Below, piece after piece: positions 1 to 8,400 of a stretch of 64,000 nt of DNA; position 1 is the first letter of the stretch; the number at the start of each line of letters is the position of its first letter. The notes below the pieces were generated by a model. The model searched no databases and was not told the origin of the DNA. It was given only the letters and a program-made list of their open reading frames with translations. The DNA is from an uncultured Muribaculaceae bacterium (GTDB lineage: Bacteria > Bacteroidota > Bacteroidia > Bacteroidales > Muribaculaceae). Both the position numbers and the translations under genes were made by a program. The stretch is from the NCBI GenBank assembly GCA_910585285.1, contig CAJUDL010000002.1:1-64000 (forward strand). The letters run 5' to 3'.

Positions 1-114
1 ATTAGTTATCATCTCCAGCAAGCCAAAATTACTGAATACGGCTACGGCAATTATTCCTGGACAAGTAAAGAAATATTGAGCGGCATTGCACTCAGCGTAG
101 CATTTGATTTCTAA
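1..114 (+). CDS. C-terminal end of an outer-membrane protein (partial)
   Basis: Frame 1 is open from the window edge to a TAA at 112-114 and gives 37 residues that end in VAFDF. An alternating pattern and a terminal phenylalanine are typical of the last strand of an outer-membrane beta-barrel. The next gene (157-729) is also a small barrel protein ending in an aromatic residue, so this is probably its upstream neighbour in an envelope cluster. The rest of the gene lies outside the window, so the family cannot be named. Confidence 0.5.
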   Translation: MSYHLQQAKITEYGYGNYSWTSKEILSGIALSVAFDF

Positions 115-156
115 CATAGATTCACTTTATATCAACCTAATTAAACTAACAAAACA

Positions 157-729
157 ATGAAAAAGATTCTTTTGATTCTAACCATTTTGCTCATGGGAGC
201 AGGTGCAGCGACAGCACAGATTCGCTACAAAGGTTATGTTGAAACTAACGGAGGTGTATTCATTCCCGGACAGTATTACGGCACCGGGGGCATGGTAGGT
301 TTCTCCACCAGCCATGGCGTTGAGCTTTTCAAAGGTCTGTTTGTAGGAGCCGGTATCGATGCCAACTATGTGACATTCACAGAGCCGGGGACAGGCAGAC
401 ATGCCGTTGACGAGACTGATTATTCCGGTAATTTCGCTGTATTTGCCGAAGGTCGTTATAATTTCCTGCGCGGTCGCCGCGTATCTCCGTTCGTAGGTTT
501 GCGTATTGGCGGCGGCTATGAAGGCGTTGAGGAACAGGGCTGCTTCTATTTCTCTCCTGCAGTTGGCGTAACAATCAACATCACAAAAAGATTCGGTCTC
601 GATGCCAGCGTCGGCTATAGTCTTTGGTCAAGTCGTGACACCCACGAAGAGATTGATTATACTTATCGCATGCCGGACTATAGCACATCGTTCCATGGCG
701 TGGCAATACGCTTAGGCGTTCACTTCTAA
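157..729 (+). CDS. Small outer-membrane beta-barrel protein
   Basis: A 190-residue protein. Residues 1-20 form a signal peptide (MKK start, hydrophobic core, cleavage near TAQ). The remainder alternates polar and hydrophobic residues with many Gly and aromatic residues and ends in GVHF, as in eight-stranded barrels of the OmpA/OmpX-like PorT class. The ATG at 157 directly precedes the signal peptide. It lies 10 nt upstream of the next gene, so the two are probably co-transcribed. The specific function is unknown; barrel identity is inferred from composition and pattern. Confidence 0.7.
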   Translation: MKKILLILTILLMGAGAATAQIRYKGYVETNGGVFIPGQYYGTGGMVGFSTSHGVELFKGLFVGAGIDANYVTFTEPGTGRHAVDETDYSGNFAVFAEGRYNFLRGRRVSPFVGLRIGGGYEGVEEQGCFYFSPAVGVTINITKRFGLDASVGYSLWSSRDTHEEIDYTYRMPDYSTSFHGVAIRLGVHF

Positions 730-739
730 TTCATTTTAA

Positions 740-1297
740 ATGAAGAAGACGTTAATTCTCATATTGGCGATTGTCTTTAGTTGCGGCTTGGCTGTGGCTA
801 AAGACAATCCGCTACGTCTTAAAAGCGGTTCGCTCACGCCCCTCAAAGGGAAGGGAGGATCGATACATTGTGTGATCGATTTCAGCAAGACCCGTGCAAA
901 CCGCAAACCTCTCGAACAATACATCCTTGAGGATTTCTACGGAGATATGGATACATTCCACCGTTATGAACCAGAAATGCTCCAGTGGTTTTCCGAAAGA
1001 TGGGATGACGATATCGAGAAAGGACCCAAAACCACAACATCCGAAAATGCTGATTTCCAGCTGAAGATAATAATAAAGACTTTACAGATGGGTTCAAAAT
1101 CCGGTTCAGGGGGTTCCTCCATAAGCGGCTATGCCGAATTCTATAAAACCGGAGAAACAGAACCTTTCGCAGTAGTAGAGATTCTGAAAATGAACGGCAC
1201 CATCATGGGCAGTCCGGTGCCCAGCTATCCCGGGCTCAAGCAATGTCTCAGCGACCTTGCCGAATATCTCTGCGACCTAATTTATCACTCTAAATAA
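740..1297 (+). CDS. Secreted protein, first member of a three-gene paralogous family
   Basis: A 185-residue protein with an N-terminal signal peptide (residues 1-20, cleavage near AVAK). The mature part starts with a short 'LTPLKG' segment, then a hydrophobic strand and a DFSK motif. The next two genes have the same layout (NLAPLKN...WDYSK; LKSAKE...IDFRE). I do not recognise a named domain. It is probably a periplasmic or surface protein co-transcribed with its neighbours, with only 7 nt separating it from the next gene. No catalytic motif is visible. Confidence 0.65.
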   Translation: MKKTLILILAIVFSCGLAVAKDNPLRLKSGSLTPLKGKGGSIHCVIDFSKTRANRKPLEQYILEDFYGDMDTFHRYEPEMLQWFSERWDDDIEKGPKTTTSENADFQLKIIIKTLQMGSKSGSGGSSISGYAEFYKTGETEPFAVVEILKMNGTIMGSPVPSYPGLKQCLSDLAEYLCDLIYHSK

Positions 1298-1304
1298 CAA
1301 AATT

Positions 1305-1868
1305 ATGAGAAAGATTTTTATATTCTTAGCAGCAATTCTCGTTTCAATGACCGCATGGGCAGACGCCGATGTAACAGACGGCAACCTCGCGCCTCTCAAA
1401 AACGCAGACGCTCGCGTTCTCATCACTTGGGATTACTCCAAGATGACAATCGAAGATAAAGCTCCAGCCGAATTCCTCAAAGAAAAAGGTCCGGATTGGG
1501 AGAAGGATTATCCCGCAGAAGTATCTGCCGGAGAAGCTGCATTCGATGTGCTTTTCAACAAGAAAGATAAGAAATATGCCCAGATCACCGATGATGATGA
1601 GGCTGCCCAATATGAATTCATCATTCATGTTGACAAATTCCATTATGGCTCACTCGGTGCAGCAATAGCATTCGGTGGTTTCGCACGCGGTGCCCACATC
1701 GAAGGCACAGTAGAGGTTGTCAAACTCGCTGACAAATCTAAGATTGCATCCATCCGGTTCGACTGCTCCGGAGCCGCTGCCTACAGCAACGAGGCTCGCC
1801 GTGTGCTCGCATATCAGGATCTCGCCAAAGATATGGCCAAACTCATCGGCAAAGCAAAAGCGAAATAG
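1305..1868 (+). CDS. Secreted protein, second member of the paralogous family
   Basis: A 187-residue protein with a clear signal peptide (residues 1-19, cleavage after AWA). It shares the N-terminal 'NLAPLKN ... DYSK' element and the C-terminal amphipathic helix (AKDMAKLIGKA) with the proteins at 740-1297 and 1934-3016. The C-terminal half reads as beta-strands followed by a helix. A strong hairpin terminator follows 12 nt after the stop, so this is probably the last gene of the short upstream transcript. Function unknown. Confidence 0.65.
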   Translation: MRKIFIFLAAILVSMTAWADADVTDGNLAPLKNADARVLITWDYSKMTIEDKAPAEFLKEKGPDWEKDYPAEVSAGEAAFDVLFNKKDKKYAQITDDDEAAQYEFIIHVDKFHYGSLGAAIAFGGFARGAHIEGTVEVVKLADKSKIASIRFDCSGAAAYSNEARRVLAYQDLAKDMAKLIGKAKAK

Positions 1869-1880
1869 TATTATTCAATA

Positions 1881-1919
1881 TATGTAAACGAAGAGTCTTG
1901 ACAGCTCTTCGTTTACATA
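1881..1919 (+). terminator. Intrinsic terminator hairpin
   Basis: Perfect 15-bp inverted repeat (arms 1881-1895 and 1905-1919) with a 9-nt loop, placed right after the stop of the 1305-1868 gene. The 3' side is T-rich but has no clean T-run. It separates the small secreted genes from the 1934 gene. Confidence 0.75.
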
Positions 1920-1933
1920 ACTTCATTCTTCAG

Positions 1934-3016
1934 ATGAAAAAAATATCACTTATATTTGCAGCCCTCACTATTCCGCTATGTGGATCAGCTCTTGAATGGA
2001 CAGAAGGACTGGTGGAAAAACTCAAATCTGCAAAAGAGATCAATTGCACAATTGATTTCCGCGAAGGCATATACAACGGCAATGACTCTGCCTCACTTTC
2101 CAAAGCCCTCGGACATGAATCCGGATGGGAAATCGCTTTTTTCAATCAGGTGCGCAATAATCTTTGTGATGGTGTAGGATATCAAAGTCCGGGACTGTGC
2201 AAGCCCAACGAACATCGAAAATTCAATATACACGTGATAGTGAAATCGGTGGGAGAGCACGGAGAGATGCAGGCACAGGGACTGATATGGACCGACAACA
2301 TTGAGAATGCCTCAAAATACGACATCCTCACCGGACCCGGCAGATGGAATGATTTTGACAAATTACTCCTCGAATCTTCAAAAGATTTGATGAAACCGGC
2401 TGTAGTGAATAATGCAAAATATTATGCAGAAATCATCCTTGATTTAAAGAAAGAAGCATCCAAAAAGAAAGAGAAGACTGACAAGGAAACTCCAAAATAT
2501 CTGAAAGATAAAGCAGGCAAACGAAAAGAAGGCGCAGAATTCAATAAATATTTTGAATTAAAATCAGGTGATGCCCAGATTTTGAACAACATCGGTCCTG
2601 CCATTGTAGAAACTGATTATTCAGATGCAACATTTGGCAATGACAAATTTAACAAGTGCTTCGCTGACAGAAACGAAATGGAATCAATTGCATCAGCTTA
2701 TTTTGCATCTGCATTCAATGAAAAATCCAAGGGGATGAAGATTGTGACAGATCCGTCGCAAGCCCGTTATCGCATTGTAGTGCGTCCGGAATACATCTCT
2801 ATGGCTATAAAGGGGACAACTATGACAAGAGCTGTCATACCTCACTTCACAGCACAGGGGACCATACTTGTTTATCCGATAGGTTCAAACAGCCCTGTTG
2901 CCGAATATTCATTTGAGAATATCGAAGCTAAACCGAATTTAGCTTACAGAGAGAATAAATGGAAAACGTGCGTTAAGCTTATAGAAAATATTGGCAAAAA
3001 ATTTGCAGCTGAATAA
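1934..3016 (+). CDS. Secreted protein with two copies of the family domain
   Basis: A 360-residue protein from the ATG at 1934. An upstream in-frame TTG at 1898 lies inside the terminator hairpin and is unlikely as a start. Residues 1-20 are a signal peptide. The N-terminal half resembles the 740 and 1305 proteins (short basic segment, then CTIDF). A Lys/Glu-rich linker (about residues 185-210) leads to a second half with the same strand/helix order, ending in an amphipathic helix (ENIGKKFAAE). It therefore looks like a two-domain fusion of the small family. It ends 3 nt before the methyltransferase gene, so it may be transcribed into the biosynthetic operon. Confidence 0.6.
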   Translation: MKKISLIFAALTIPLCGSALEWTEGLVEKLKSAKEINCTIDFREGIYNGNDSASLSKALGHESGWEIAFFNQVRNNLCDGVGYQSPGLCKPNEHRKFNIHVIVKSVGEHGEMQAQGLIWTDNIENASKYDILTGPGRWNDFDKLLLESSKDLMKPAVVNNAKYYAEIILDLKKEASKKKEKTDKETPKYLKDKAGKRKEGAEFNKYFELKSGDAQILNNIGPAIVETDYSDATFGNDKFNKCFADRNEMESIASAYFASAFNEKSKGMKIVTDPSQARYRIVVRPEYISMAIKGTTMTRAVIPHFTAQGTILVYPIGSNSPVAEYSFENIEAKPNLAYRENKWKTCVKLIENIGKKFAAE

Positions 3017-3019
3017 GAG

Positions 3020-4126
3020 ATGAATTTATTCCCTGAATTACAAAAAAGATACACCAAAGAAACGATGAACGCCCGCGAGGCTCAACGCCTCGCGGAGTTC
3101 ATTGCTTTCGGACCTGTCATTTTCCAGACCGCCCGCATAATGCTCTCTACCGGCATTATGGACATGCTGCGAGACAGCGAGAAGGGCATGACAATTGAGG
3201 AAGTGGCTGATAAAGCCAACCTCTCAATATATGCTGCAAAATGTCTCCTTGAGGCATCACTCTGTATCGGAATCGTCCTTGTTGATGACACGACCGACAG
3301 GTTCCGTATCTCCAAGACCGGATGGTTCCTCATCAATGATCCCGCCACAAGAGTCAACATCAATTTCAACCATGATGTCAACTACCTCGGCTGGTTCAAC
3401 CTCGAGGAAGCACTTAAAGAAGGAAAACCTGCAGGGCTCAAGACTCTCGGCAACTGGTCAACGATCTATGAAGGTCTGTCCTCTCTTCCTCCTCATATTC
3501 AAAAGAGTTGGTTTGATTTCGACCACTTCTATTCCGACCATTCCTTCGATGAAGCTCTGGAAATTGTCTTTGCCAACAAACCGCGCACTCTTCTCGATGT
3601 TGGTGGCAATACGGGAAGATGGGCACTCAGATGCGTCGATTATGATAAAGACGTGAATGTCACAATCCTCGATCTTCCACAACAGATAGGCATGATGAAA
3701 GCCAACATAGAGGGGAAAGAGGGTTCCGAACGCATCGACGGCATGGGGATCAATCTCCTTGATGAATCAACAGAGATGCCTGCCGACCGCAAATTCGATG
3801 CCATATGGATGAGCCAGTTTCTCGACTGCTTCAGCGAAGAACAAATCGTGAGCATTCTGCACCGCGCTTCGAAAGTGATGACAAAAGATTCCAGACTCTA
3901 TATAATGGAGACACTTTGGGATCGCCAACGCTTTGAAGCTGCGGCTCTTTGCCTCACCCTAACAAGTCTATACTTCACAGCCATTGCCAACGGCAACAGC
4001 AAAATGTATCATTCAGAAGACATGGAGCGTTTAATAAATGAAGCCGGACTTGAGATTGAGACCGTTCACGACTCATTGGGTCAGGGACACAGCATTATCG
4101 TATGTAAATTAGGTGTTAGGCATTAG
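3020..4126 (+). CDS. SAM-dependent O-methyltransferase of the polyene cluster
   Basis: A 368-residue class I methyltransferase. The N-terminal part (about 15-100) is a winged-helix dimerisation domain (AEFIAFGP...IEEVADKANLS), as in plant-type and polyketide O-methyltransferases. The Rossmann part has the SAM-binding LLDVGGNTGRW motif near residue 190, an acidic residue at the end of strand 2 and WMSQFLDCF further on. It probably methylates the aryl head group, as in aryl polyene and flexirubin clusters (inference). It opens the operon. Its last codons and its stop are made of the 7-bp repeat that follows. Confidence 0.85.
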   Translation: MNLFPELQKRYTKETMNAREAQRLAEFIAFGPVIFQTARIMLSTGIMDMLRDSEKGMTIEEVADKANLSIYAAKCLLEASLCIGIVLVDDTTDRFRISKTGWFLINDPATRVNINFNHDVNYLGWFNLEEALKEGKPAGLKTLGNWSTIYEGLSSLPPHIQKSWFDFDHFYSDHSFDEALEIVFANKPRTLLDVGGNTGRWALRCVDYDKDVNVTILDLPQQIGMMKANIEGKEGSERIDGMGINLLDESTEMPADRKFDAIWMSQFLDCFSEEQIVSILHRASKVMTKDSRLYIMETLWDRQRFEAAALCLTLTSLYFTAIANGNSKMYHSEDMERLINEAGLEIETVHDSLGQGHSIIVCKLGVRH

Positions 4127-4205
4127 GCTTTAGGCATTAGATGCTTCGCCAAAAACGCCTAAAACCTAAAACCTAAACATTAAACCTAAACATTAAACAT
4201 TAAAT
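4109..4205 (+). repeat. Degenerate 7-bp tandem repeats in inverted arrangement
   Basis: Units of TTAGGNN run from 4109 to 4140, then a core ATGCTTCGCC (4141-4150), then CCTAAAN and CATTAAA units to 4205. The two halves are complementary (TTAGG/CCTAA), so the transcript can fold into a long imperfect hairpin. The left half encodes the final residues and the stop of the methyltransferase. Spacers at 5351 and 5880 share the core. Confidence 0.9.
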
Positions 4206-4210
4206 ACAAA

Positions 4211-4456
4211 GTGAATAGAACTGAAATAGAAAGCAAAGTAAGAGACTTCCTCATTGAGGATCTCGAAGTAGATGAAGAAAAAATCTTCCCTGATGCCCGT
4301 CTTAAGGAAGACGTTGGCATCGACAGCCTTGATTTTGTTGACATTGTGGTGATAGTAGAGAAGAATTTCGGCTTCAAGATCAAACCGGAGGAAATGGCGG
4401 GGGTCAAGACCCTCAGCGATTTCTACAGCTACATAGAGAAAAAAGTCAACGCATAG
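4211..4456 (+). CDS. Acyl carrier protein 1
   Basis: An 81-residue carrier protein. The phosphopantetheine site is Ser39 in GIDSLDFVDIV, with helix II following and an acidic surface throughout, as in type II ACPs. It carries the growing polyene chain in the cytoplasm for the ketosynthases, dehydratases and acyltransferases encoded nearby. The start is a GTG at 4211, the only sensible start between the repeat tract and the domain. The next gene begins 5 nt after its stop. A second, different ACP lies at 8401, and aryl polyene clusters typically have two. Confidence 0.93.
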   Translation: MNRTEIESKVRDFLIEDLEVDEEKIFPDARLKEDVGIDSLDFVDIVVIVEKNFGFKIKPEEMAGVKTLSDFYSYIEKKVNA

Positions 4457-4461
4457 CTGAA

Positions 4462-5361
4462 TTGAGAGAACTTAAACACGACAAGTGGGTAGGCACGACC
4501 TACGGCAACAGATGGATGCACCGGTGGCTTATCAGATTCCTGAAAGTTATCGACGTGCGTCTTCTCTATGCTTTCACCTGTGTGTTCGTCATCCCTCCCA
4601 CTCTGATAGTCAATGCAAAGGCTCGACGCTCTATCTATGGTTTCTACCGCAAAGGAATGCGCTGCGGAAAAATGGAAGCAGCATGGATGGCATACAAAAA
4701 CCATTGCGCATTCTCGCAGGTAGTTATCGACCGCTTTGCCATGTATGCAGGAAAGAAATTCAAGATTGATGTCGTAGGATATGATGAGTTCAAGCAACTA
4801 ACCCGGCAACCCGAGGGATTTATCCAGCTGAGTTCGCATATTGGCAACTATGAGATTGCAGGCTATTCATTGCGCACTCCCGAGAAACGCTTTAATGCCA
4901 TGGTGTTTGGCGGAGAAAAGGAGAGCGTGATGGCAAACAGAAGTAAGCTCTTTGAAAGCAACAATATCCGCATGATTCCCATGCGCGAGGATATGTCGCA
5001 TCTCTTTGAAATCAATCAGGCACTTGCTGATGGAGAGATACTGAGCATGCCCGCAGATAGGGTTTTCGGATCGCAAAAGACTTTCTCCTGTGAGTTTTTA
5101 GGACATCCGGCTAATTTTCCGCAGGGACCATTCCTGCTTGCAGCAGTCAGAAACGTGCCGATGCTTTTTGTATCGGTTATGAAAACTGGGACCAAACGCT
5201 ACACCGCGACTGTCAGCCGTATTGAAACAGAGACAGAAGGGAACACTAAAGCCAAAGCCGCAGCGTTAGCCCGCAAATATGTCGAAATGCTTGAAGACAC
5301 TGTGAGAGCTCATCCCTCCCAGTGGTATAATTATTTTGAATTTTGGGATGTTAGGCGTTAG
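4462..5361 (+). CDS. LpxL/HtrB-type acyltransferase
   Basis: About 299 residues. It belongs to the lysophospholipid acyltransferase superfamily in its LpxL/HtrB branch: the catalytic HX4E motif is His126-IGNY-Glu131, followed by a substrate-binding MPADR segment. An N-terminal hydrophobic segment (about 35-52) would anchor it to the inner membrane. In flexirubin and aryl polyene clusters such enzymes attach the finished polyene or a fatty chain to a lipid carrier (known for the family; the exact acceptor here is inferred). The start is uncertain: a TTG at 4462 gives the usual N-terminus, and the first ATG is at 4513 or later. The last codons and stop lie in heptamer repeats. Confidence 0.85.
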   Translation: MRELKHDKWVGTTYGNRWMHRWLIRFLKVIDVRLLYAFTCVFVIPPTLIVNAKARRSIYGFYRKGMRCGKMEAAWMAYKNHCAFSQVVIDRFAMYAGKKFKIDVVGYDEFKQLTRQPEGFIQLSSHIGNYEIAGYSLRTPEKRFNAMVFGGEKESVMANRSKLFESNNIRMIPMREDMSHLFEINQALADGEILSMPADRVFGSQKTFSCEFLGHPANFPQGPFLLAAVRNVPMLFVSVMKTGTKRYTATVSRIETETEGNTKAKAAALARKYVEMLEDTVRAHPSQWYNYFEFWDVRR

Positions 5362-5444
5362 GCGTTAGGCGTTAGGCTTTAGGCGTTAGGCTTTAGATGC
5401 TTCGCCGAATGGTTCTAAAGCCTAAAACCTAAAGCCTAAAACCT
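5351..5444 (+). repeat. TTAGGCN/CCTAAAN heptamer tract
   Basis: Six and a half copies of a TTAGGCN heptamer (5351-5396), then the core ATGCTTCGCCGAATGG, then CCTAAAN heptamers to 5444. The halves are complementary. The first two units form the end of the preceding acyltransferase gene, including its TAG. Confidence 0.92.
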
Positions 5445-5454
5445 GAAAAAAAAT

Positions 5455-5883
5455 ATGGAACTGGAGAAGATTGACATTCATGAATTGCTTCCGCAAGAGG
5501 AACCGTTTGTAATGGTGGGACATCTCATTCATTACGATGATATCGTGACCGTTACCACCACAAAGATTTCCGATGAGAATATCTTTGTTGAATCCGGTGT
5601 TTTCACACCTTCCGGAGTAATCGAGAATATTGCCCAGACCTGTGCCGCCCGCATCGGATATATCAACAAATATATCTTGAAAAAGGGAATACAGATCGGT
5701 TTCATTGGTGCGGTGAGAGACCTTACCATTCACCGGCTGCCCAAAACCGGAGAAGAGATCACCACTACAATCTCCGTCATTGAGGAAGTTTTCGGAATGA
5801 CTCTGGTTTCAGCATCCGTAAAGATCAACAACGAAGTGCTCGCCGATGCCGAAATGAAGATTGCCGTAGGCGGTAGGTCTTAG
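5455..5883 (+). CDS. Hot-dog 3-hydroxyacyl-ACP dehydratase homologue (ApeP/FabZ-like)
   Basis: A 142-residue single hot-dog domain beginning ELLPQEEPFVMV, as in the ApeP/FabZ-type dehydratases of aryl polyene clusters. The helix motif GVIENIAQ keeps the catalytic Glu (Glu57). The usual HFPG histidine motif is absent: this stretch reads ESGVFTPSG. The second dehydratase (12379) shows the opposite pattern, so the two may form one heterodimeric active site (inference). It should dehydrate the 3-hydroxyacyl-ACP in each elongation cycle. It lies between two heptamer tracts; the last residues and stop run into the second. Confidence 0.82.
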   Translation: MELEKIDIHELLPQEEPFVMVGHLIHYDDIVTVTTTKISDENIFVESGVFTPSGVIENIAQTCAARIGYINKYILKKGIQIGFIGAVRDLTIHRLPKTGEEITTTISVIEEVFGMTLVSASVKINNEVLADAEMKIAVGGRS

Positions 5884-6040
5884 GTGTTAGGTGTTAGGTG
5901 TTAGGCATTAGGCATTAGGCATTAGGCATTAGGCATTAGGTATTAGATGCTTCGCCGAATGGCTCTAAAGCCTAAAACCTAAAGCCTAAAACCTCAAAAC
6001 TCAAACCTAAAGCCTAAAACCTCAAACCTAAAGCCTCAAA
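5880..6040 (+). repeat. Longest heptamer tract of the operon
   Basis: About nine TTAGGNN units from 5880 (they also carry the stop of the dehydratase gene), the shared core ATGCTTCGCCGAATGG (5947-5962), then CCTAAAN and CCTCAAA heptamers to 6040. It fills the whole spacer before the thioesterase gene and can form an extended hairpin in RNA. Confidence 0.92.
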
Positions 6041-6053
6041 CAAACATAAAGAG

Positions 6054-6473
6054 ATGAATAAACTGATAGCTTCACATAAGTTTGACATACGTTTCAGCGA
6101 GGTCGACTCGATGAATATCGTTTGGCATGGTTCCTATACACTCTACTTCGAAGATGCCAGGGAGGCATTCGGCAAGAAATACGGGTTAGGATACATGACA
6201 ATCTTTTCCAACGGCTATTTCGCCCCACTTGTGGAGCTGTCATTCAAATATAAGAAACCTCTTGCATATGAGATGAAACCGTCGGTAGTGATTACATACG
6301 TTCCGACGGAAGCCGCAAAAATCGTATTTGATTACGAAATAATCGATGATTGCGATGGTTCGGTGATTGCTACAGGGCGCTCCGTTCAGGTATTCATGGA
6401 TCAGAATTACCAATTAGTGTGGGAAAACCCTGAATTTTATCGCAAGTGGAAAGAGAAATGGGAGGTGTTATGA
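6054..6473 (+). CDS. Acyl-CoA/ACP thioesterase, 4HBT hot-dog family
   Basis: A 139-residue hot-dog thioesterase. The catalytic aspartate region is FSEVDSMNIVWHGSY (Asp18) followed by YFEDAREAFG, matching the D-x-x-x-x-V-x-H-x-x-Y...E-x-A-R pattern of 4-hydroxybenzoyl-CoA thioesterases. In aryl polyene clusters such an enzyme hydrolyses aberrant or finished chains from the ACP (family knowledge; role here inferred). Its stop overlaps the ketosynthase start as ATGA (6470-6473), which implies translational coupling. Confidence 0.88.
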   Translation: MNKLIASHKFDIRFSEVDSMNIVWHGSYTLYFEDAREAFGKKYGLGYMTIFSNGYFAPLVELSFKYKKPLAYEMKPSVVITYVPTEAAKIVFDYEIIDDCDGSVIATGRSVQVFMDQNYQLVWENPEFYRKWKEKWEVL

Positions 6474-8173
6474 TAACAAAAATCGCAGACAATATAATCT
6501 CACCTTTAGGTCTCACCTCTGAAGAGAATCTGAGGAACATTATTGACGGAGAATCAATAATCTGCCGCCATGAGGGTGCTTTCGGCTTACCGGAAATCTT
6601 CTGCGGATCGCTCATCGACCGGAAGATGATCTCAGACATGTTCGCGAGCCATTCCATAGGCGGGGAAGACCTTACTCTCTTCGAGAAATTATGTATCCTT
6701 TCCGCAACAGAGGCTATCTCGGAATGCTCCCTGCAAGCGGAGAATGATGATGTTGTCTTCGTGCTTTCCTCAACAAAAGGGAATGTTGACCTTCTGAAAG
6801 ATAATATTGAAGATTCCCGATGCTATCTTGCCCAGTCAGCGAAAAAGATTGCAGCATATTTTGGTAATGGCAACACTCCGATAGTGGCATCAAATGCCTG
6901 TATTTCGGGAGTCTGCGCCCAGATCGCCGCGGTCAGGGCTTTGTCGAGCGGGAAATACCGTTACGCGGTTGTCATCGGCTGCGACCTCCTTTCCCGTTTT
7001 ATAATCTCAGGATTCCAGTCATTCAAGGCGTTGAGCCAGGATCCGTGCAAGCCTTTCGACAAAGATCGCATCGGGCTGAACTTAGGAGAGGCAGCTGGAA
7101 CTCTTATTCTGGAGAAAGTAAGAAGTAAAAAGGAAGAGGTAAAAAGTAATTGCTGGGAATTTATCGCATGTTCCAATCATAACGATGCCAACCATATTTC
7201 AGGACCGTCGCGCACGGGCGAAGGATCATACCGCGTGCTTTCCGACATCCTCGAAGTGGTTGACAAGGATGATCTCGCATTTGTCAATCTTCATGGCACT
7301 GCCACTGCATACAACGACGAAATGGAATCCATCGCGCTTCATCGTGCCGGACTCGGAGACACACCCGCCAACGGGCTGAAGGGCTTCTATGGTCATACCC
7401 TCGGGGCTGCCGGCATAATCGAAACCATCCTTTCGATGCATGCCCTCGGCAATGGCATCATTCTGCCAACAAGAGGTTTTGTCGAAAAAGGCACCACGTA
7501 TGATATAGCGGTAAAGTCTGAAATACGCCATACAGATAAAAAGACCTTCATCAAGATCCTATCCGGGTTCGGAGGTTCAAATGCAGGGATCGCTTATCGG
7601 AAATGCACCGAAGAGCGCCCGGAAATCGTAAAACGTACATTCGAAACGATAGCAGAAGTGAGAATAACTCCGGAAGCAACGAGTCTGAACGGAGAGGAAA
7701 TATCCAACAACTCTATAACGGGTCTGTACCGTCAGTTTGTCGGAGACTATCCTAAATTCTTCAAGATGGATTACCTTTGCAAACTGGGTTTTATGGGCGC
7801 CGAGCTCCTGCTGAAAGATATCCCTGTGCAGGAACGCGAGAACATAGCCGTCATACTCTTCAATCGCAATGGATCTCTCATCACCGACCGCAATTACCAG
7901 AAAACAATAGCCGATGACAACTATTTCCCAAGTCCTGCCCTGTTTGTCTATACCTTGGCAAACATCGTCACCGGAGAAATAGCCATTCGCAATAAGACAT
8001 ATGGAGAAACTTCGTTTTATCTTCTTGATGAATACAATCCAAAGAAAATAGAAGATATAGTAAAGTGTGTTGCTCCTGCCTCTCCCCTCATTCTCACCGG
8101 CTGGGTGGACTACAACAGCTACAGCGATTATCTCGCCGAGCTTAAATTGCTTAAAACAAAACAGGTTGAGTGA
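6470..8173 (+). CDS. Beta-ketoacyl-ACP synthase with degenerate second half
   Basis: A 567-residue protein. I chose the ATG at 6470 because it overlaps the thioesterase stop (ATGA) and is preceded by GGAGG at 6461-6465. Residues 1-380 are a complete ketosynthase with the triad Cys144 (NACISG), His275 (HGTAT) and His309 (GHTLGAAG). Residues 380-567 form a second, incomplete thiolase-like segment (NIVTGEIAIRNK) without the triad, perhaps a dimer-partner-like module. A run of 7-bp repeats at 7118-7150 encodes a Lys-rich surface loop (KVRSKKEEVKS) inside the ketosynthase domain. It condenses malonyl-ACP with the growing polyene (inference from context). Confidence 0.88.
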   Translation: MITKIADNIISPLGLTSEENLRNIIDGESIICRHEGAFGLPEIFCGSLIDRKMISDMFASHSIGGEDLTLFEKLCILSATEAISECSLQAENDDVVFVLSSTKGNVDLLKDNIEDSRCYLAQSAKKIAAYFGNGNTPIVASNACISGVCAQIAAVRALSSGKYRYAVVIGCDLLSRFIISGFQSFKALSQDPCKPFDKDRIGLNLGEAAGTLILEKVRSKKEEVKSNCWEFIACSNHNDANHISGPSRTGEGSYRVLSDILEVVDKDDLAFVNLHGTATAYNDEMESIALHRAGLGDTPANGLKGFYGHTLGAAGIIETILSMHALGNGIILPTRGFVEKGTTYDIAVKSEIRHTDKKTFIKILSGFGGSNAGIAYRKCTEERPEIVKRTFETIAEVRITPEATSLNGEEISNNSITGLYRQFVGDYPKFFKMDYLCKLGFMGAELLLKDIPVQERENIAVILFNRNGSLITDRNYQKTIADDNYFPSPALFVYTLANIVTGEIAIRNKTYGETSFYLLDEYNPKKIEDIVKCVAPASPLILTGWVDYNSYSDYLAELKLLKTKQVE

Positions 8174-8218
8174 AGTCTCCTTAGAGACCTCCTCGATTCA
8201 AAATATCGATCTTTAATT

Positions 8219-8392
8219 AATTCAACTTTCGCATGCGAAAAGTTGAAGTTTAGAAGTTTAGTTGCGCCATGCGCAGTTTATAAGTTTATTTGTTTGTTGC
8301 TAAATAAAAAGAATATAATTTAAGCATCATTATTAAACTTCTAAACCATTAAACTCTTAAACTTTAAGTTGAAGCTTGCGAAACTTAAATAA
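8219..8392 (+). repeat. AAGTTTA/TTAAACT heptamer tract with palindromic core elements
   Basis: This fills the 228-bp spacer between the ketosynthase and ACP2 genes. Units like AAGTTTA run to about 8290, and complementary TTAAACT units run from about 8335 to 8370. GCATGCGAAAAGTTGAAG and GCGCCATGCGCAG form local palindromes. The same vocabulary recurs upstream of metY (26330-26510), so the two tracts belong to one family. No ORF is supported here. Confidence 0.85.
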
Positions 8393-8400
8393 TAAAAAAT

